NCBI RefSeq assembly: GCF_018205975.1
Contig: NZ_CP073577.1
Coordinates: 2,790,001 to 2,854,000 of the forward strand
DNA: 64,000 bases
Reading direction: 5' to 3'
Origin: Erythrobacter sp. JK5
Lineage (GTDB): Bacteria > Pseudomonadota > Alphaproteobacteria > Sphingomonadales > Sphingomonadaceae
Within the stretch, counting starts at the first letter, position 1. Each line of letters starts with the position of its first letter. The notes below the pieces were generated by a model, which did not search any database, was not told where the DNA came from, and saw only the letters and a program-made list of their open reading frames with translations. Position numbers and translations under genes: made by a program. Positions 1 to 8,370 of this stretch are shown piece by piece.

Positions 1-1686
1 GCGAGTTCGCAAGGTATCTCGTTTGCCCTCAGCTTGTTGCAGGGCATCATTGCCCGCAGCTGCCGCCTCGATCTCCTCGATACTCGCCGAATGCAGCGAG
101 GATGGCTTGGCGACCGGCTCAAGCTCCTTGTCCATCGGCACGAACCATTGCGGCGTGCAGCGGAAGATCACCTTGGCCTTGGACCGCCAGCTGTGCGGGT
201 AGGAGTGCGCGTAATCGGCGGAGGCACTGAGCAGCGCGCCCGCTTCGCGCAGGTCGGAGCAGATCGGCCCGTCGGGCGCGTTGAAGGGCTTGTTGATGAC
301 GGATCGGCGGCGCTCGTCCGAGCCGCCGAGCCATTCCCAGTCGTCGCGATAGCGGCCATCGTCCATGACCGCGAAAACGGGATGGATGTCATTGGCCTTG
401 CACAGATCGAAATCGTCCTCACCGTGATCGGGCGACATATGGACGAGGCCGGTGCCGCTCTCGGTGGTGACGAAATCGCCCGCGAGGAAGGGGCGGGGCG
501 TGGCGTAGAACCCCCCCAGATGGTGCATCGGATGGCGGACCTTGGTCCCGGCAAGGTCAGAGCCCTTAATAAGACGAGTTTCGTCAAATGTGAAATCAAT
601 CACCACGCCTTTGAGCCCGTGCTCACTCCAATCTATCTGTCTAACGCTATTGGCAACCCTTGCGTTGAGGGCTTCGACAAGATCTCTTGCTATCAAAACG
701 ACCTTCGGCAGGCTTGAGAAGCCGGTGGCCATCATTGCGGGCTCGATCTTCTCGTTTGCGTCGTTCAGATACTCCCAAGCCTCTTCCGTGAGGCCGTGCT
801 TTGTAGACTTGTCGATAACCTCGTCGGACGTGAAGTCGAAATTGCGACCACCATCACCATCAAAGCCAGAAAAGCCCGTGCCGCTCTCAGCCAACACATA
901 CTCAACATCCGGCCCATAGGCCAAAGCCTGATTGACCGGGATCGTCCACGGCGTCGTCGTCCAGATCACCGCGTGCGCGCCGACCAATTCCTCGATCGGG
1001 CTTTCGACAATCTCAAACGCCACATCGACCTGCGGCGAATCCGTCAGGTCCTCATATTCGACCTCGGCCTCGGCTAGCGCGGTCTTCTCGACCGGCGACC
1101 ACATCACCGGCTTTGACCCGCGATAGAGGTTGCCCGCCTCAGCGAACTTCAGCAGTTCGGCGACAATCGTCGCTTCCGCCTGGAAATCCATCGTCAGATA
1201 CGGATTGTCCCAGTCGCCCATGATGCCGAGCCGTTTCAGCTGCTCGCGCTGGGTGTCGACCCAATGCTGCGCATAGGCGCGGCATTCGGCGCGGAATTCC
1301 TTGGCCGGAACCTCGTCCTTGTTCTTCTTCTTCTTGCGGTACTGCTCCTCGACCTTCCATTCGATCGGCAGGCCGTGGCAGTCCCAGCCGGGGACATAGG
1401 GCGCATCCTTGCCGAGCAGATTCTGCGTGCGGCAGACCATGTCCTTCAGGATATGGTTGAGCGCGTGGCCGATATGCATATCGCCATTGGCGTAGGGCGG
1501 GCCATCGTGGAGGATGAACTTCTCGCGCCCGCGCCGCGCCTCGCGCAACTTCTCGTAAAGCCCGATCTCGCGCCAGCGCGCCTCGATGCCCGGCTCCTTC
1601 TGCGGAAGGCCGGCCTTCATCGGGAAGTCGGTCTTCGGCAGGAAGACGGTATCCCGGTAATCGCGCTTCTGAGTCTCTTCAGTCAT
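1..1686 (-). CDS. ileS: Isoleucyl-tRNA synthetase, C-terminus cut off by window edge
   Basis: Class I synthetase that charges tRNA-Ile in the cytoplasm. About 562 N-terminal codons are visible; the KMSKS end lies outside the window. The class I signature HIGH is at residues 71-74 (PPYANGDMHIGH), followed by WDCHGLP near residue 105 and the WTTTPWTIPVNQA segment of the editing domain. The start ATG at 1686 overlaps the ribF stop by 8 bp, so translation is probably coupled. Residues of about 262-375 inside the editing (CP1) domain are coded by distinctly AT-richer DNA and look longer than I expect for the family (see findings). The reading frame stays open throughout. Confidence 0.97.
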   Translation of the reverse strand, partial: MTEETQKRDYRDTVFLPKTDFPMKAGLPQKEPGIEARWREIGLYEKLREARRGREKFILHDGPPYANGDMHIGHALNHILKDMVCRTQNLLGKDAPYVPGWDCHGLPIEWKVEEQYRKKKKNKDEVPAKEFRAECRAYAQHWVDTQREQLKRLGIMGDWDNPYLTMDFQAEATIVAELLKFAEAGNLYRGSKPVMWSPVEKTALAEAEVEYEDLTDSPQVDVAFEIVESPIEELVGAHAVIWTTTPWTIPVNQALAYGPDVEYVLAESGTGFSGFDGDGGRNFDFTSDEVIDKSTKHGLTEEAWEYLNDANEKIEPAMMATGFSSLPKVVLIARDLVEALNARVANSVRQIDWSEHGLKGVVIDFTFDETRLIKGSDLAGTKVRHPMHHLGGFYATPRPFLAGDFVTTESGTGLVHMSPDHGEDDFDLCKANDIHPVFAVMDDGRYRDDWEWLGGSDERRRSVINKPFNAPDGPICSDLREAGALLSASADYAHSYPHSWRSKAKVIFRCTPQWFVPMDKELEPVAKPSSLHSASIEEIEAAAAGNDALQQAEGKRDTLRTR

Positions 1687-2620
1687 GGCCGAGCGCGCTT
1701 AGAAGCCGCCGCGCCTCGGCGCAATCCTTGTCCATCTGCGCGATGAGATCATCCAGATTATCGAACTTGGCTTCGCCGCGCAGGAAATGGTGAAACGCGA
1801 CTTCGATTTCCTGCCCGTAAAGATCGCCGGAGAAGTCGAAGAAATAGGGTTCGAGCAGTTCCTTGGGCGGCTCGAATTGCGGGCGGATGCCGATATTAGC
1901 CGCGCCTTTCAGCACCTGCCCTGTAGCGAGGATCCGCCCGCTGACGGCGTAGACCCCGTATTTGGGCCGCAGATACTTGTCGATCGCGATGTTGGCGGTG
2001 GGATAGCCGAGCTTGCGCCCGTTCTTGTCGCCATGCTCGACGATCCCCCGGATCGCGAAGGGGCGGGTGAGCAGATCGGCGGCCAGTTGCGGATCGCCTG
2101 CGCGCAGGGCCTCGCGGATGCGGCTGGAAGAGACGACTTGGCCTGCGCCTTCGACCGCCTCGACCACGCGCGAGTGCAGGCCCAGTTCGCCCCCGAGCGT
2201 TTGCAGCAGCTCGACATTGCCCTTCGCGCCCTGGCCGAAGGTGAAGTCGTTGCCGGTCACCACCCCATGCGCGCCGAAGCGTTCGACCAGGATCGTGCGG
2301 ATGAAATCCTCCGCCGAAGTTCCCGCCAGCTCGCCGTCGAAATGGAACACCAGCATCGCGGTCGCGCCCGCCGCGAGATACAGCTCCTGCCGCTGTTCGA
2401 GCGTCGTCAGCCGAAACGGCGGGACATCGGGCCGGAAGAACCGCACCGGATGCGGATCGAAAGTGGCGATGATCGAAGGCCTGCCCTCGGCATGCGCCCA
2501 GTCGATCGCTTCGCCTGCGACCGCCTGATGCCCGCGATGAAACCCGTCGAAATTGCCGAGCGCGATCACCGCGCCGCGTAGCGCCTCGGGCACGGGGTCG
2601 CGATGATCGAGCCACCGCAT
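1679..2620 (-). CDS. ribF: Bifunctional riboflavin kinase / FAD synthetase
   Basis: Makes FMN from riboflavin and ATP, then FAD from FMN and ATP. The 313 aa match the family length. The N-terminal adenylyltransferase domain shows GNFDGFHRGH at residues 22-31, and the C-terminal flavokinase domain carries GRKLGYPTANI near residue 205. The start overlaps the folA stop by one base (TAATG) and the end overlaps ileS, so it is embedded in the folA-ribF-ileS operon. A ribF-ileS pairing is common in bacteria. Flavin supply also suits the many flavoenzymes encoded downstream, though the linkage is ancestral rather than specific. Confidence 0.97.
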   Translation of the reverse strand: MRWLDHRDPVPEALRGAVIALGNFDGFHRGHQAVAGEAIDWAHAEGRPSIIATFDPHPVRFFRPDVPPFRLTTLEQRQELYLAAGATAMLVFHFDGELAGTSAEDFIRTILVERFGAHGVVTGNDFTFGQGAKGNVELLQTLGGELGLHSRVVEAVEGAGQVVSSSRIREALRAGDPQLAADLLTRPFAIRGIVEHGDKNGRKLGYPTANIAIDKYLRPKYGVYAVSGRILATGQVLKGAANIGIRPQFEPPKELLEPYFFDFSGDLYGQEIEVAFHHFLRGEAKFDNLDDLIAQMDKDCAEARRLLSALGHD

Positions 2621-3141
2621 TATTCCGCGCCCTCTGCGGTGTCCTCGTCGTGACGGTGGTAGGTGACGAAGGAATAGGCCGGGAATCCTGCCTCCGCGGG
2701 ATGGTCATCGCGCGCTATAGCCTTCCAGTCGGCACCGAGCGGTTTCATGAAGGCATCGCCGGGATAATCGGCGTGGATTTCGGTCACCTCGATGCGCTGG
2801 GCGAGCGGGCGGAACACGTCGTAGACCGCCGCTCCGCCGACCACCGCGATCTGGCCGGTATCGTTGTCTCTCCGCGCGAGCGTCAGCGCCTCCTCGACCG
2901 AATGCGCGATCTCCGCCCCGGTCGAATCCCACGGTTCGCGCCGGGTCAGGACGATGTGCCGGCGACCGGGCAGCAGGCCGGGCAGGCTCTCGAAGGTCTT
3001 GCGCCCCATGATCATCGGCTTGCCCATGGTCAGCGCCTTGAAGCGCCTGAGGTCGGCGGGCAATCGCCACGGCAGGGTGCCTTCGTGCCCGATCGCGCCA
3101 TTGGCAGCGCGGGCGTAGATCAGGACAATCTCGTGGTTCAC
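2620..3141 (-). CDS. folA: Dihydrofolate reductase
   Basis: NADPH-dependent reduction of dihydrofolate to tetrahydrofolate. The 173 aa protein has the substrate-loop motif LPWRLPADL at residues 23-31, the MGRKT cofactor motif at 45-49 and the VVGGAAVY segment of the NADPH site. It begins with GTG at 3141, which overlaps the purK stop as GTGA. It lies in a housekeeping operon combining purine, folate and flavin genes with ileS. One-carbon folates feed purine synthesis, so grouping with purEK makes metabolic sense. Confidence 0.96.
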   Translation of the reverse strand: MNHEIVLIYARAANGAIGHEGTLPWRLPADLRRFKALTMGKPMIMGRKTFESLPGLLPGRRHIVLTRREPWDSTGAEIAHSVEEALTLARRDNDTGQIAVVGGAAVYDVFRPLAQRIEVTEIHADYPGDAFMKPLGADWKAIARDDHPAEAGFPAYSFVTYHRHDEDTAEGAE

Positions 3142-4210
3142 GGCTGACCGTGGCTCACGCGGGTGACGTGCCCCATCTTGCGGCCTTCGCGCACTTCGGC
3201 CTTGCCGTAGAGGTGGAGATGCGGTTCGCCAGCTTCGGAAAGGATCCGGTGCGCGGTGAGTGCCTGCTCGCCGACGATGTTGCGCATATCGATACCGGCA
3301 AAGCGCGTTTCGGTTCCGCCCAGCGGCAGCCCGGCAACCGCGCGGATGTGGTTCTCGAACTGGCTGGTGGCCGCGCCCTCGATCGTCCAGTGCCCCGAAT
3401 TGTGCACCCGCGGGGCCATCTCGTTGAACACCGGGCCGGACTTCGTGGCGAAGAACTCGAGCGTCAGCACTCCGACATATCCGAGCGCGTCGGCGGTCTT
3501 GCCCGCGAGCGCGCGGGCCTCATCCACCTGCGCCGCCACCAGATCGCCCGCGGGAAACACCGAATGCGACAGCATCCCGCCCTCATGCGTGTTGGCGGTC
3601 GAATCCCAATACCGGATTTCGCCTGCAGCCGATCGTACGAGGATCACCGAAAACTCGGTTTCGAACTCGACCATGCCTTCGTAGATGCACGCGCGCCCCG
3701 GAAACCGCACGCCGGCGGCGTCGCGGCGGCTGGCGATGCGCCACTGGCCCTTGCCGTCGTAGCCGTCGCGCGCGGTCTTGAGGATGCCCGGCGTGCCGAT
3801 CCGGTCGATCGCGCGCATCAGGTCCTCGTCGCTGTCGACCCGCAAATAGGGGCACAGGCCCCACCGAGCTGCTCGACGAACCGCTTCTCATTGAGCCGAT
3901 CCTGCGCGATCTCCAGCGCCTTGGACTTCGGCACAAGCAGCCGCTCGGGGACGACGCCGACGGCGCTCAGCGGCACATTCTCGAATTCCCAGGTAACCAC
4001 GTCGCAGCGGCTCGCAAAGGCCGCGAGCGCGTCTTTCTCGCCCCAGCCGTTCTCGAAGAAATCGGTGCAGGCCGCAGACGCGACATTGTCCCCAGGCGGA
4101 GCATAGCCGATACAGCGGTAGCCAAGCTGCATCGCCGACATGGCGAGCATTCGCCCGAGCTGGCCGCCGCCGAGAATGCCGATGGTGGAGCCGGGAGGCA
4201 GGGACGTCAT
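3138..4210 (-). CDS. purK: N5-carboxyaminoimidazole ribonucleotide synthase, apparent frameshift
   Basis: ATP-grasp enzyme that carboxylates AIR with bicarbonate to N5-CAIR for PurE. The first part starts [20 protein letters not shown] and runs in frame to about 3850. The rest ([15 protein letters not shown] onward, with the ATP-grasp segments DGYDGKGQW and [13 protein letters not shown]) is in another frame. The break is at a G run on the plus strand (3849-3852); one extra base there restores [17 protein letters not shown], which fits the family. Start ATG at 4210 overlaps the purE stop as ATGA. Because the gene is a housekeeping function inside an intact operon, a sequencing error is more likely than a pseudogene. 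Confidence 0.93.
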
Positions 4211-4686
4211 TGCGGCACCTCGCCCACCGCCGCGCTCTTGGCCGCGCGCCAATCCTGCAAACGTTCGGACAGGTCTTCGTCGCTCAAGGCCAGGATCGCC
4301 GCTGCCAGCAGCGCCGCGTTTTTCGCACCCGCTTCGCCGATAGCGAGCGTGCCGACCGGGATGCCGGCGGGCATCTGCACGATCGAGAGCAGGCTATCCA
4401 GGCCGCTCAGCGCTTTCGATTGGACGGGCACGCCGAGCACCGGAAGGTGCGTCATGCTGGCGATCATGCCCGGCAGATGCGCCGCGCCGCCCGCACCGGC
4501 GATGATGACATCGAAACCGTCGCCTTCAGCGCCCTTGGCGAAGGCGCTCATCCGGTCGGGCGTTCGGTGGGCGGAAACGATCCGCGCCTCGTGCTCGATT
4601 TCGAGCTCGTCCAGCACCTCGGCGGCGCGTTGCATGGTCGGCCAGTCGGACTGGCTCCCCATCACGATCGCTACTTTGCCTCCCAT
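4207..4686 (-). CDS. purE: N5-carboxyaminoimidazole ribonucleotide mutase
   Basis: Class I PurE, moves the carboxyl group of N5-CAIR to give CAIR in purine synthesis. The 159 aa match the family. Visible motifs are GSQSDWPTM at residues 10-18, SAHRTPDRM beginning at residue 38 and [11 protein letters not shown] near 65, which form the nucleotide and active-site loops of the octameric enzyme. It is the first gene of the purE-purK-folA-ribF-ileS operon, with a 4-bp stop/start overlap into purK. gpmA lies 14 bp upstream on the same strand and may be cotranscribed. Confidence 0.97.
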   Translation of the reverse strand: MGGKVAIVMGSQSDWPTMQRAAEVLDELEIEHEARIVSAHRTPDRMSAFAKGAEGDGFDVIIAGAGGAAHLPGMIASMTHLPVLGVPVQSKALSGLDSLLSIVQMPAGIPVGTLAIGEAGAKNAALLAAAILALSDEDLSERLQDWRAAKSAAVGEVPQ

Positions 4687-4700
4687 TGGACCCGCGCCCC

Positions 4701-5387
4701 TCAGCTATCCTTCAGGTAGTACCGTTCGCCCGGCACCATGTTGTCGTCAAAGTCATAGATGATCGGCTGCCCGGTGGGAATCTCCAGCCCGGTGATGTCC
4801 TCATCGGAGATTTTCGAGAGGTGCTTGACCAGCGCGCGCAAGGAATTGCCGTGCGCGGAGATGATCACCGTCTCGCCACTGGCGAGCACCGGAACGATTG
4901 CCTCTTCCCAATAGGGCAGCACCCGCTCGATGGTGAGCTTGAGGCTTTCGGCCTTGGGCACGTCGACGCCGGCATAGCGCGGATCGCCCGACAGGTCGTA
5001 TTGGCTGCCCGGCTCGATTGGCGGCGGCGGCGTGTCGAAGCTGCGGCGCCAGATATGCACCTGCTCGTCGCCATGCTTGTCGCGCATTTCCTGCTTGTTG
5101 AGCCCGGTCAGCCCGCCATAATGCCGTTCGTTGAGCCGCCAGTGCTTGGTCACCGGGATCCACAGCCGCCCGGCCTGGTGCAGCGCAAGGTGCAGGGTGC
5201 GGATCGCGCGGGTCTGGACCGAAGTGAAAGCGACGGTCGGCAGCACGCCCTTGTCCTTGAGCAGAACACCTGCATCTTTCGCTTCCGCGATACCCTTGTC
5301 GGTCAGGTCGACGTCCCACCAGCCGGTGAAGCGGTTTTCGAGGTTCCACTGGCTCTGGCCGTGGCGGACCAGGATCAACTTGGGCAT
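4701..5387 (-). CDS. gpmA: 2,3-bisphosphoglycerate-dependent phosphoglycerate mutase
   Basis: Interconverts 3- and 2-phosphoglycerate in glycolysis through a phosphohistidine. The 228 aa length is that of the dimeric dPGM family. The RHG motif at residues 8-10 carries the phosphorylated His9, [10 protein letters not shown] follows near residue 20, and the second histidine lies in [10 protein letters not shown] near residue 180. It sits 14 bp upstream of purE, so it may head the housekeeping transcript or be read with it. Confidence 0.97.
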   Translation of the reverse strand: MPKLILVRHGQSQWNLENRFTGWWDVDLTDKGIAEAKDAGVLLKDKGVLPTVAFTSVQTRAIRTLHLALHQAGRLWIPVTKHWRLNERHYGGLTGLNKQEMRDKHGDEQVHIWRRSFDTPPPPIEPGSQYDLSGDPRYAGVDVPKAESLKLTIERVLPYWEEAIVPVLASGETVIISAHGNSLRALVKHLSKISDEDITGLEIPTGQPIIYDFDDNMVPGERYYLKDS

Positions 5388-5425
5388 GGGAGAATGCGCT
5401 CCTGCTGTATCGGGAGCACCACGCG

Positions 5426-5575
5426 TTAGCTCTCGCTATCCCCTTTGGAAAGCCCGGTATCGCGTGATTCGGTGGCTTGCGCCCGGCTCTGTGCCTTTCG
5501 CCGACGCAGGTTATCGCGCAGTTTCGCCGCGAGCCGCTCTTCCCGCGACATATTCTTGCCGGTCTTTTCATTCAT
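5426..5575 (-). CDS. Small basic conserved-type protein, unknown function
   Basis: A 49-residue, highly charged protein starting MNEKTGKNMSREERLAAKLR and ending GDSES, with an arginine-rich stretch (NLRRRKAQSRAQ). The composition suggests nucleic-acid or ribosome contact, but no function is assigned. Proteins with an MSREERLAAKLR-like start are, as I recall, common short hypotheticals in sphingomonads; that is memory, not a search. An alternative start is the internal Met at residue 9. It lies between gpmA and tRNA-Thr, on the gpmA strand. Confidence 0.6.
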   Translation of the reverse strand: MNEKTGKNMSREERLAAKLRDNLRRRKAQSRAQATESRDTGLSKGDSES

Positions 5576-5665
5576 GCGAAATGCCTTGGCGCCAGACGCT
5601 GCGCGGTTCAAGCTTGGCTTGACTTTCCCCCGCTGCGCGACAATAGCGCGCGCCTGTTTCGGTAC

Positions 5666-5740
5666 GCTGCTGTAGCTCAGTGGTAGAGCGCACCCTTGGT
5701 AAGGGTGAGGCCGAGAGTTCAATTCTCTCCAGCAGCACCA
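5666..5740 (+). tRNA. tRNA-Thr (anticodon GGT)
   Basis: A full cloverleaf can be drawn: acceptor GCTGCTG pairs with CAGCAGC, the D arm is GCTC/GAGC, the anticodon stem CACCC/GGGTG encloses loop TTGGTAA with anticodon GGT at 5698-5700, and the T arm is GAGAG/CTCTC around TTCAATT. The terminal CCA is encoded (5738-5740). GGT reads the Thr codons ACC and ACT. Confidence 0.96.
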
Positions 5741-5743
5741 TTT

Positions 5744-5767
5744 TTCAGCGACCTAGGCGACGCTGAA
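5744..5767 (+). terminator. Possible hairpin after tRNA-Thr
   Basis: TTCAGCG and CGCTGAA form a 7-bp stem around a 10-base loop just after the tRNA. No clean T tract follows, so a role in 3' processing or termination is only a suggestion. Confidence 0.3.
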
Positions 5768-5845
5768 GATCTTCTTCTGCAGAATTCCCGCGCCACCAGT
5801 GGTTGCCGCTCGACAACGCCCTATGCTTTCACCAGTGTCGATCGG

Positions 5846-6535
5846 ATGAAGTCCAGCGTGCAGGATCAGCTTCTTACCTGGCCTCGGCTGGCGTGGCTGT
5901 CCGCAGCGCTGGCCGGCATCGTGGCACCAGCCACGGCCATGCTTGTGCTTGTGGATGCATCCGCTCCCGCTTCGTTCGCGTCATTTGGCGGTCCGATCCT
6001 CGCAATCGGACTGATGGGGGCCGGCATGATAGCGGCTGCCGCAGCCGGTCGTCTGTGGATCGGAGTCCTTCTTGCCATCCTTACCGGCACCGGCCTTACC
6101 TTGCTGGCGCACGCGCTCGGTGTGCCGACCCTGCCTCATCTGCTGGGCATTGGGTTGGCGATCTTCATTGCCAGCATCAGCTTTTCCGCAAGGGGCGCTC
6201 TGTTTGCCAAGAGCGCAAAGGGCAAAGGTTGGTGGATTGCCTTGGCCGTGGTCGCTGGCGAGGCGGCTGTTGTCCTGACCGCTGCGGCGGAGCCGGGCGT
6301 GTGGCCCGACTGGCTGCTGGCCCTGTTGCCCGCGCAGTGGGCCAACATGGCGATCCAGGCGACGCTCAACGGGACCGGCGCCCTCGCGGCCAGATCCGCC
6401 CTGATTGCCCTCGGTGGCACGGCGGCCGCGACGCTGTTTGTCACTCGGTTATGGCCGCGCCGGTGGCCCTACTTGATCATGTTCACGACGTGGCTCGGAC
6501 TCGCGGCGCTCGTCTACCACTACCCCCACTTTTGA
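5846..6535 (+). CDS. Multi-pass membrane protein, unknown function
   Basis: A 229-residue hydrophobic protein with about six to seven predicted membrane spans separated by short loops; basic residues occur around KSAKGKGWW and RLWPRRWP. The start MKSSVQDQLLTW was chosen because the open frame upstream runs through the tRNA. I recognise no family motif. It is monocistronic in appearance, 61 bp before an SDR gene on the same strand. It could be an uncharacterised transporter component or a lineage-specific membrane protein. Confidence 0.7.
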   Translation: MKSSVQDQLLTWPRLAWLSAALAGIVAPATAMLVLVDASAPASFASFGGPILAIGLMGAGMIAAAAAGRLWIGVLLAILTGTGLTLLAHALGVPTLPHLLGIGLAIFIASISFSARGALFAKSAKGKGWWIALAVVAGEAAVVLTAAAEPGVWPDWLLALLPAQWANMAIQATLNGTGALAARSALIALGGTAAATLFVTRLWPRRWPYLIMFTTWLGLAALVYHYPHF

Positions 6536-6602
6536 CGAGTGCGCGCGCTGCCCTCGCTCCGCTATCTCCCTTGCATCAAACATTGGCGATGGAGAGATGG
6601 CT

Positions 6603-7367
6603 ATGGATCTGGGACTAAAGGGCAAGAAAGTCATCATGAACGGCGGCGCGCACGGGCTGGGCCTCGCCTCGCTCAAGCTGTTCGCTGCCGAAGGCGCCGA
6701 TGTCGCCTTCTTCAGCCGCAAGGACGACAAGATCGAAGCCGCCAAATCGGCCATCGACGCGGCGGGGCCGGGCAAGGTGTTTGCCGAGGTGTTCGACATG
6801 GCTTCGGGCGGCGACGCCTACAAAGCGTGGCTTGAGAAAGCGGCGGGCGAACTGGGCGGCTGCGATATCTTCATCCACACCGCGTCGAGCTCGGGCACCG
6901 GGGGCACCGGCGACTGGCAGAGCACGCTCGACATGGACATCATGGGTGCGGTCCACGGGGTCGAGGCGCTCACGCCGCACCTCGCCAAATCGAGCAGCGG
7001 CTCGATCCTCTTCATGAGCTCCACGGCAGCCTTGGAAACCTTCATCGCCCCGCAAGCCTTCAACGCGCTCAAGGCCGCGCTCATCACCTACGGTTCGCAG
7101 CTGTCGCAGGCGCTCGCGCCGCAGGGGATCCGGGTCAACTGCGTCTCACCCGGCGCAATCTACTATCCGGGCGGCAACTGGGAAGTGATCGAAGGCGCCA
7201 TGCCCGAATTGTTCCAGGGCACGCTCGCAAAAATGCCGATGGGCCGGTTCGGCAACGATCAGGAGGTCGCCAACGCGATCGTCTTCGTCGCCAGCCCTGC
7301 AGTCCCCTACATGACCGGCGCGAATATCGTCGTCGATGGCGGGTTTACGCAGCGCGTCCAGTTCTAA
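6603..7367 (+). CDS. SDR-family protein with Phe in place of the catalytic Tyr
   Basis: Short-chain dehydrogenase/reductase fold of 254 aa. The dinucleotide-binding motif is NGGAHGLG near the N-terminus, and PGAIYYPGG and VDGG mark the C-terminal half. The active-site segment reads AFNALKAAL where classical members have YSASKAAL, so the general acid Tyr is Phe while the Lys is kept; Ser of FMSSTAA is present. ATG 6603 is preferred over 6597 because GGAG lies eight bases before it. It heads a plus-strand run with E1 alpha, E1 beta, lipoyl domain and a SnoaL-fold protein. It may be a non-redox SDR, such as a hydratase or isomerase. Confidence 0.85.
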   Translation: MDLGLKGKKVIMNGGAHGLGLASLKLFAAEGADVAFFSRKDDKIEAAKSAIDAAGPGKVFAEVFDMASGGDAYKAWLEKAAGELGGCDIFIHTASSSGTGGTGDWQSTLDMDIMGAVHGVEALTPHLAKSSSGSILFMSSTAALETFIAPQAFNALKAALITYGSQLSQALAPQGIRVNCVSPGAIYYPGGNWEVIEGAMPELFQGTLAKMPMGRFGNDQEVANAIVFVASPAVPYMTGANIVVDGGFTQRVQF

Positions 7368-7400
7368 GCACCTTGTTTCAAAGGGAAAGGGCCTCTCCCC

Positions 7401-8369
7401 ATGTCTGAAATAGATCGCGACAAGCTGCTCGATATCTACACCCGCACAATGAAGGTAAACCGCACCGACGAGAAGTTCCGCGCGCTGCTGATGCAGGGCA
7501 AGGTCGCGGTGATGTATTATTGCGTGCGCGGGCAGGAGCTGGTCTCCGCCGCCGCCATGGCTGCGCTCGAGGACGACGATTACGTCGTGTGCACCTATCG
7601 CGGTCAGGGCGAGCAGACCGCCAAGGGCATCCCGATCGAGAAATGGTGGGGCGAATGCCTCGGCAAGGCGACCGGCACCTGCAAGGGCAAAGGCGGCACG
7701 ATGCACATCACCGATCCCGAAACCGGGATCATGGTGACGACCGGCGTGGTCGGGAGCGGCCTGCCGATCGCCAACGGCCTTGCGATGGCGAGCCAGAACA
7801 GTGGCGATGGGCGGGTGACGCTGGTCAGCTTCGGCGATGGCGCCGCGAACATTGGTGGCTTTCACGAGGCGATGAACATGGCCCAGCTCTACAAGCTGCC
7901 GGTCGTGTTCTTGTGCCAGAACAACCGCTATGGCGAGCATACCGCCTACGCCGATCACACCAACAGCAAAAGCATCGCGTCGCGCGCGGAAGGTTACGGA
8001 ATGAGGGGCGTTACGGTGGACGGCAACGACGTCAACCAGATCTACCCTGCGGTGAAGGAAGCGGTCGATCGCGCGCGCGCCGGGGAGGGACCGACGCTGG
8101 TCGAGGCGATGTGTTACCGCATGATGGGACACTTCTTCGGTTCGGACTTTTCCTACATGCCCAAGGAACACCTCGCGGAAATGCAGGCCGAGGATCCGCT
8201 GCCCAAGCTGCGCGCGGTCATGCTCGAACGCCAGTTTTCCGAGGAGGAGCTCGACCAGATCGTTGCCGATATCGACGCGGAGATCGACGCGGCGGTCCAG
8301 CACGCGCTCGATGCGCCGCTGCCCGACACCGACGAAATCTATAAAGACGTGCTCGAGGAGGTGAACTGA
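7401..8369 (+). CDS. Thiamine-diphosphate 2-oxoacid/acetoin dehydrogenase E1, alpha subunit
   Basis: Alpha subunit (322 aa) of a heterotetrameric E1 that decarboxylates a 2-oxo acid or cleaves an acyloin and passes the acyl group to a lipoyl carrier. The ThDP motif begins GDG near residue 146 (FGDGAANIGGFHEAMNMA) and ends QNN near 173-175. The early RGQGEQTAKG and GKGGTMH segments are typical of the pyruvate/acetoin dehydrogenase group. The beta subunit starts one base after the stop. No E2 or E3 gene lies nearby, so the substrate is uncertain; acetoin-type E1 is the nearest general match. Confidence 0.92.
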   Translation: MSEIDRDKLLDIYTRTMKVNRTDEKFRALLMQGKVAVMYYCVRGQELVSAAAMAALEDDDYVVCTYRGQGEQTAKGIPIEKWWGECLGKATGTCKGKGGTMHITDPETGIMVTTGVVGSGLPIANGLAMASQNSGDGRVTLVSFGDGAANIGGFHEAMNMAQLYKLPVVFLCQNNRYGEHTAYADHTNSKSIASRAEGYGMRGVTVDGNDVNQIYPAVKEAVDRARAGEGPTLVEAMCYRMMGHFFGSDFSYMPKEHLAEMQAEDPLPKLRAVMLERQFSEEELDQIVADIDAEIDAAVQHALDAPLPDTDEIYKDVLEEVN

Positions 8370-8370
8370 C

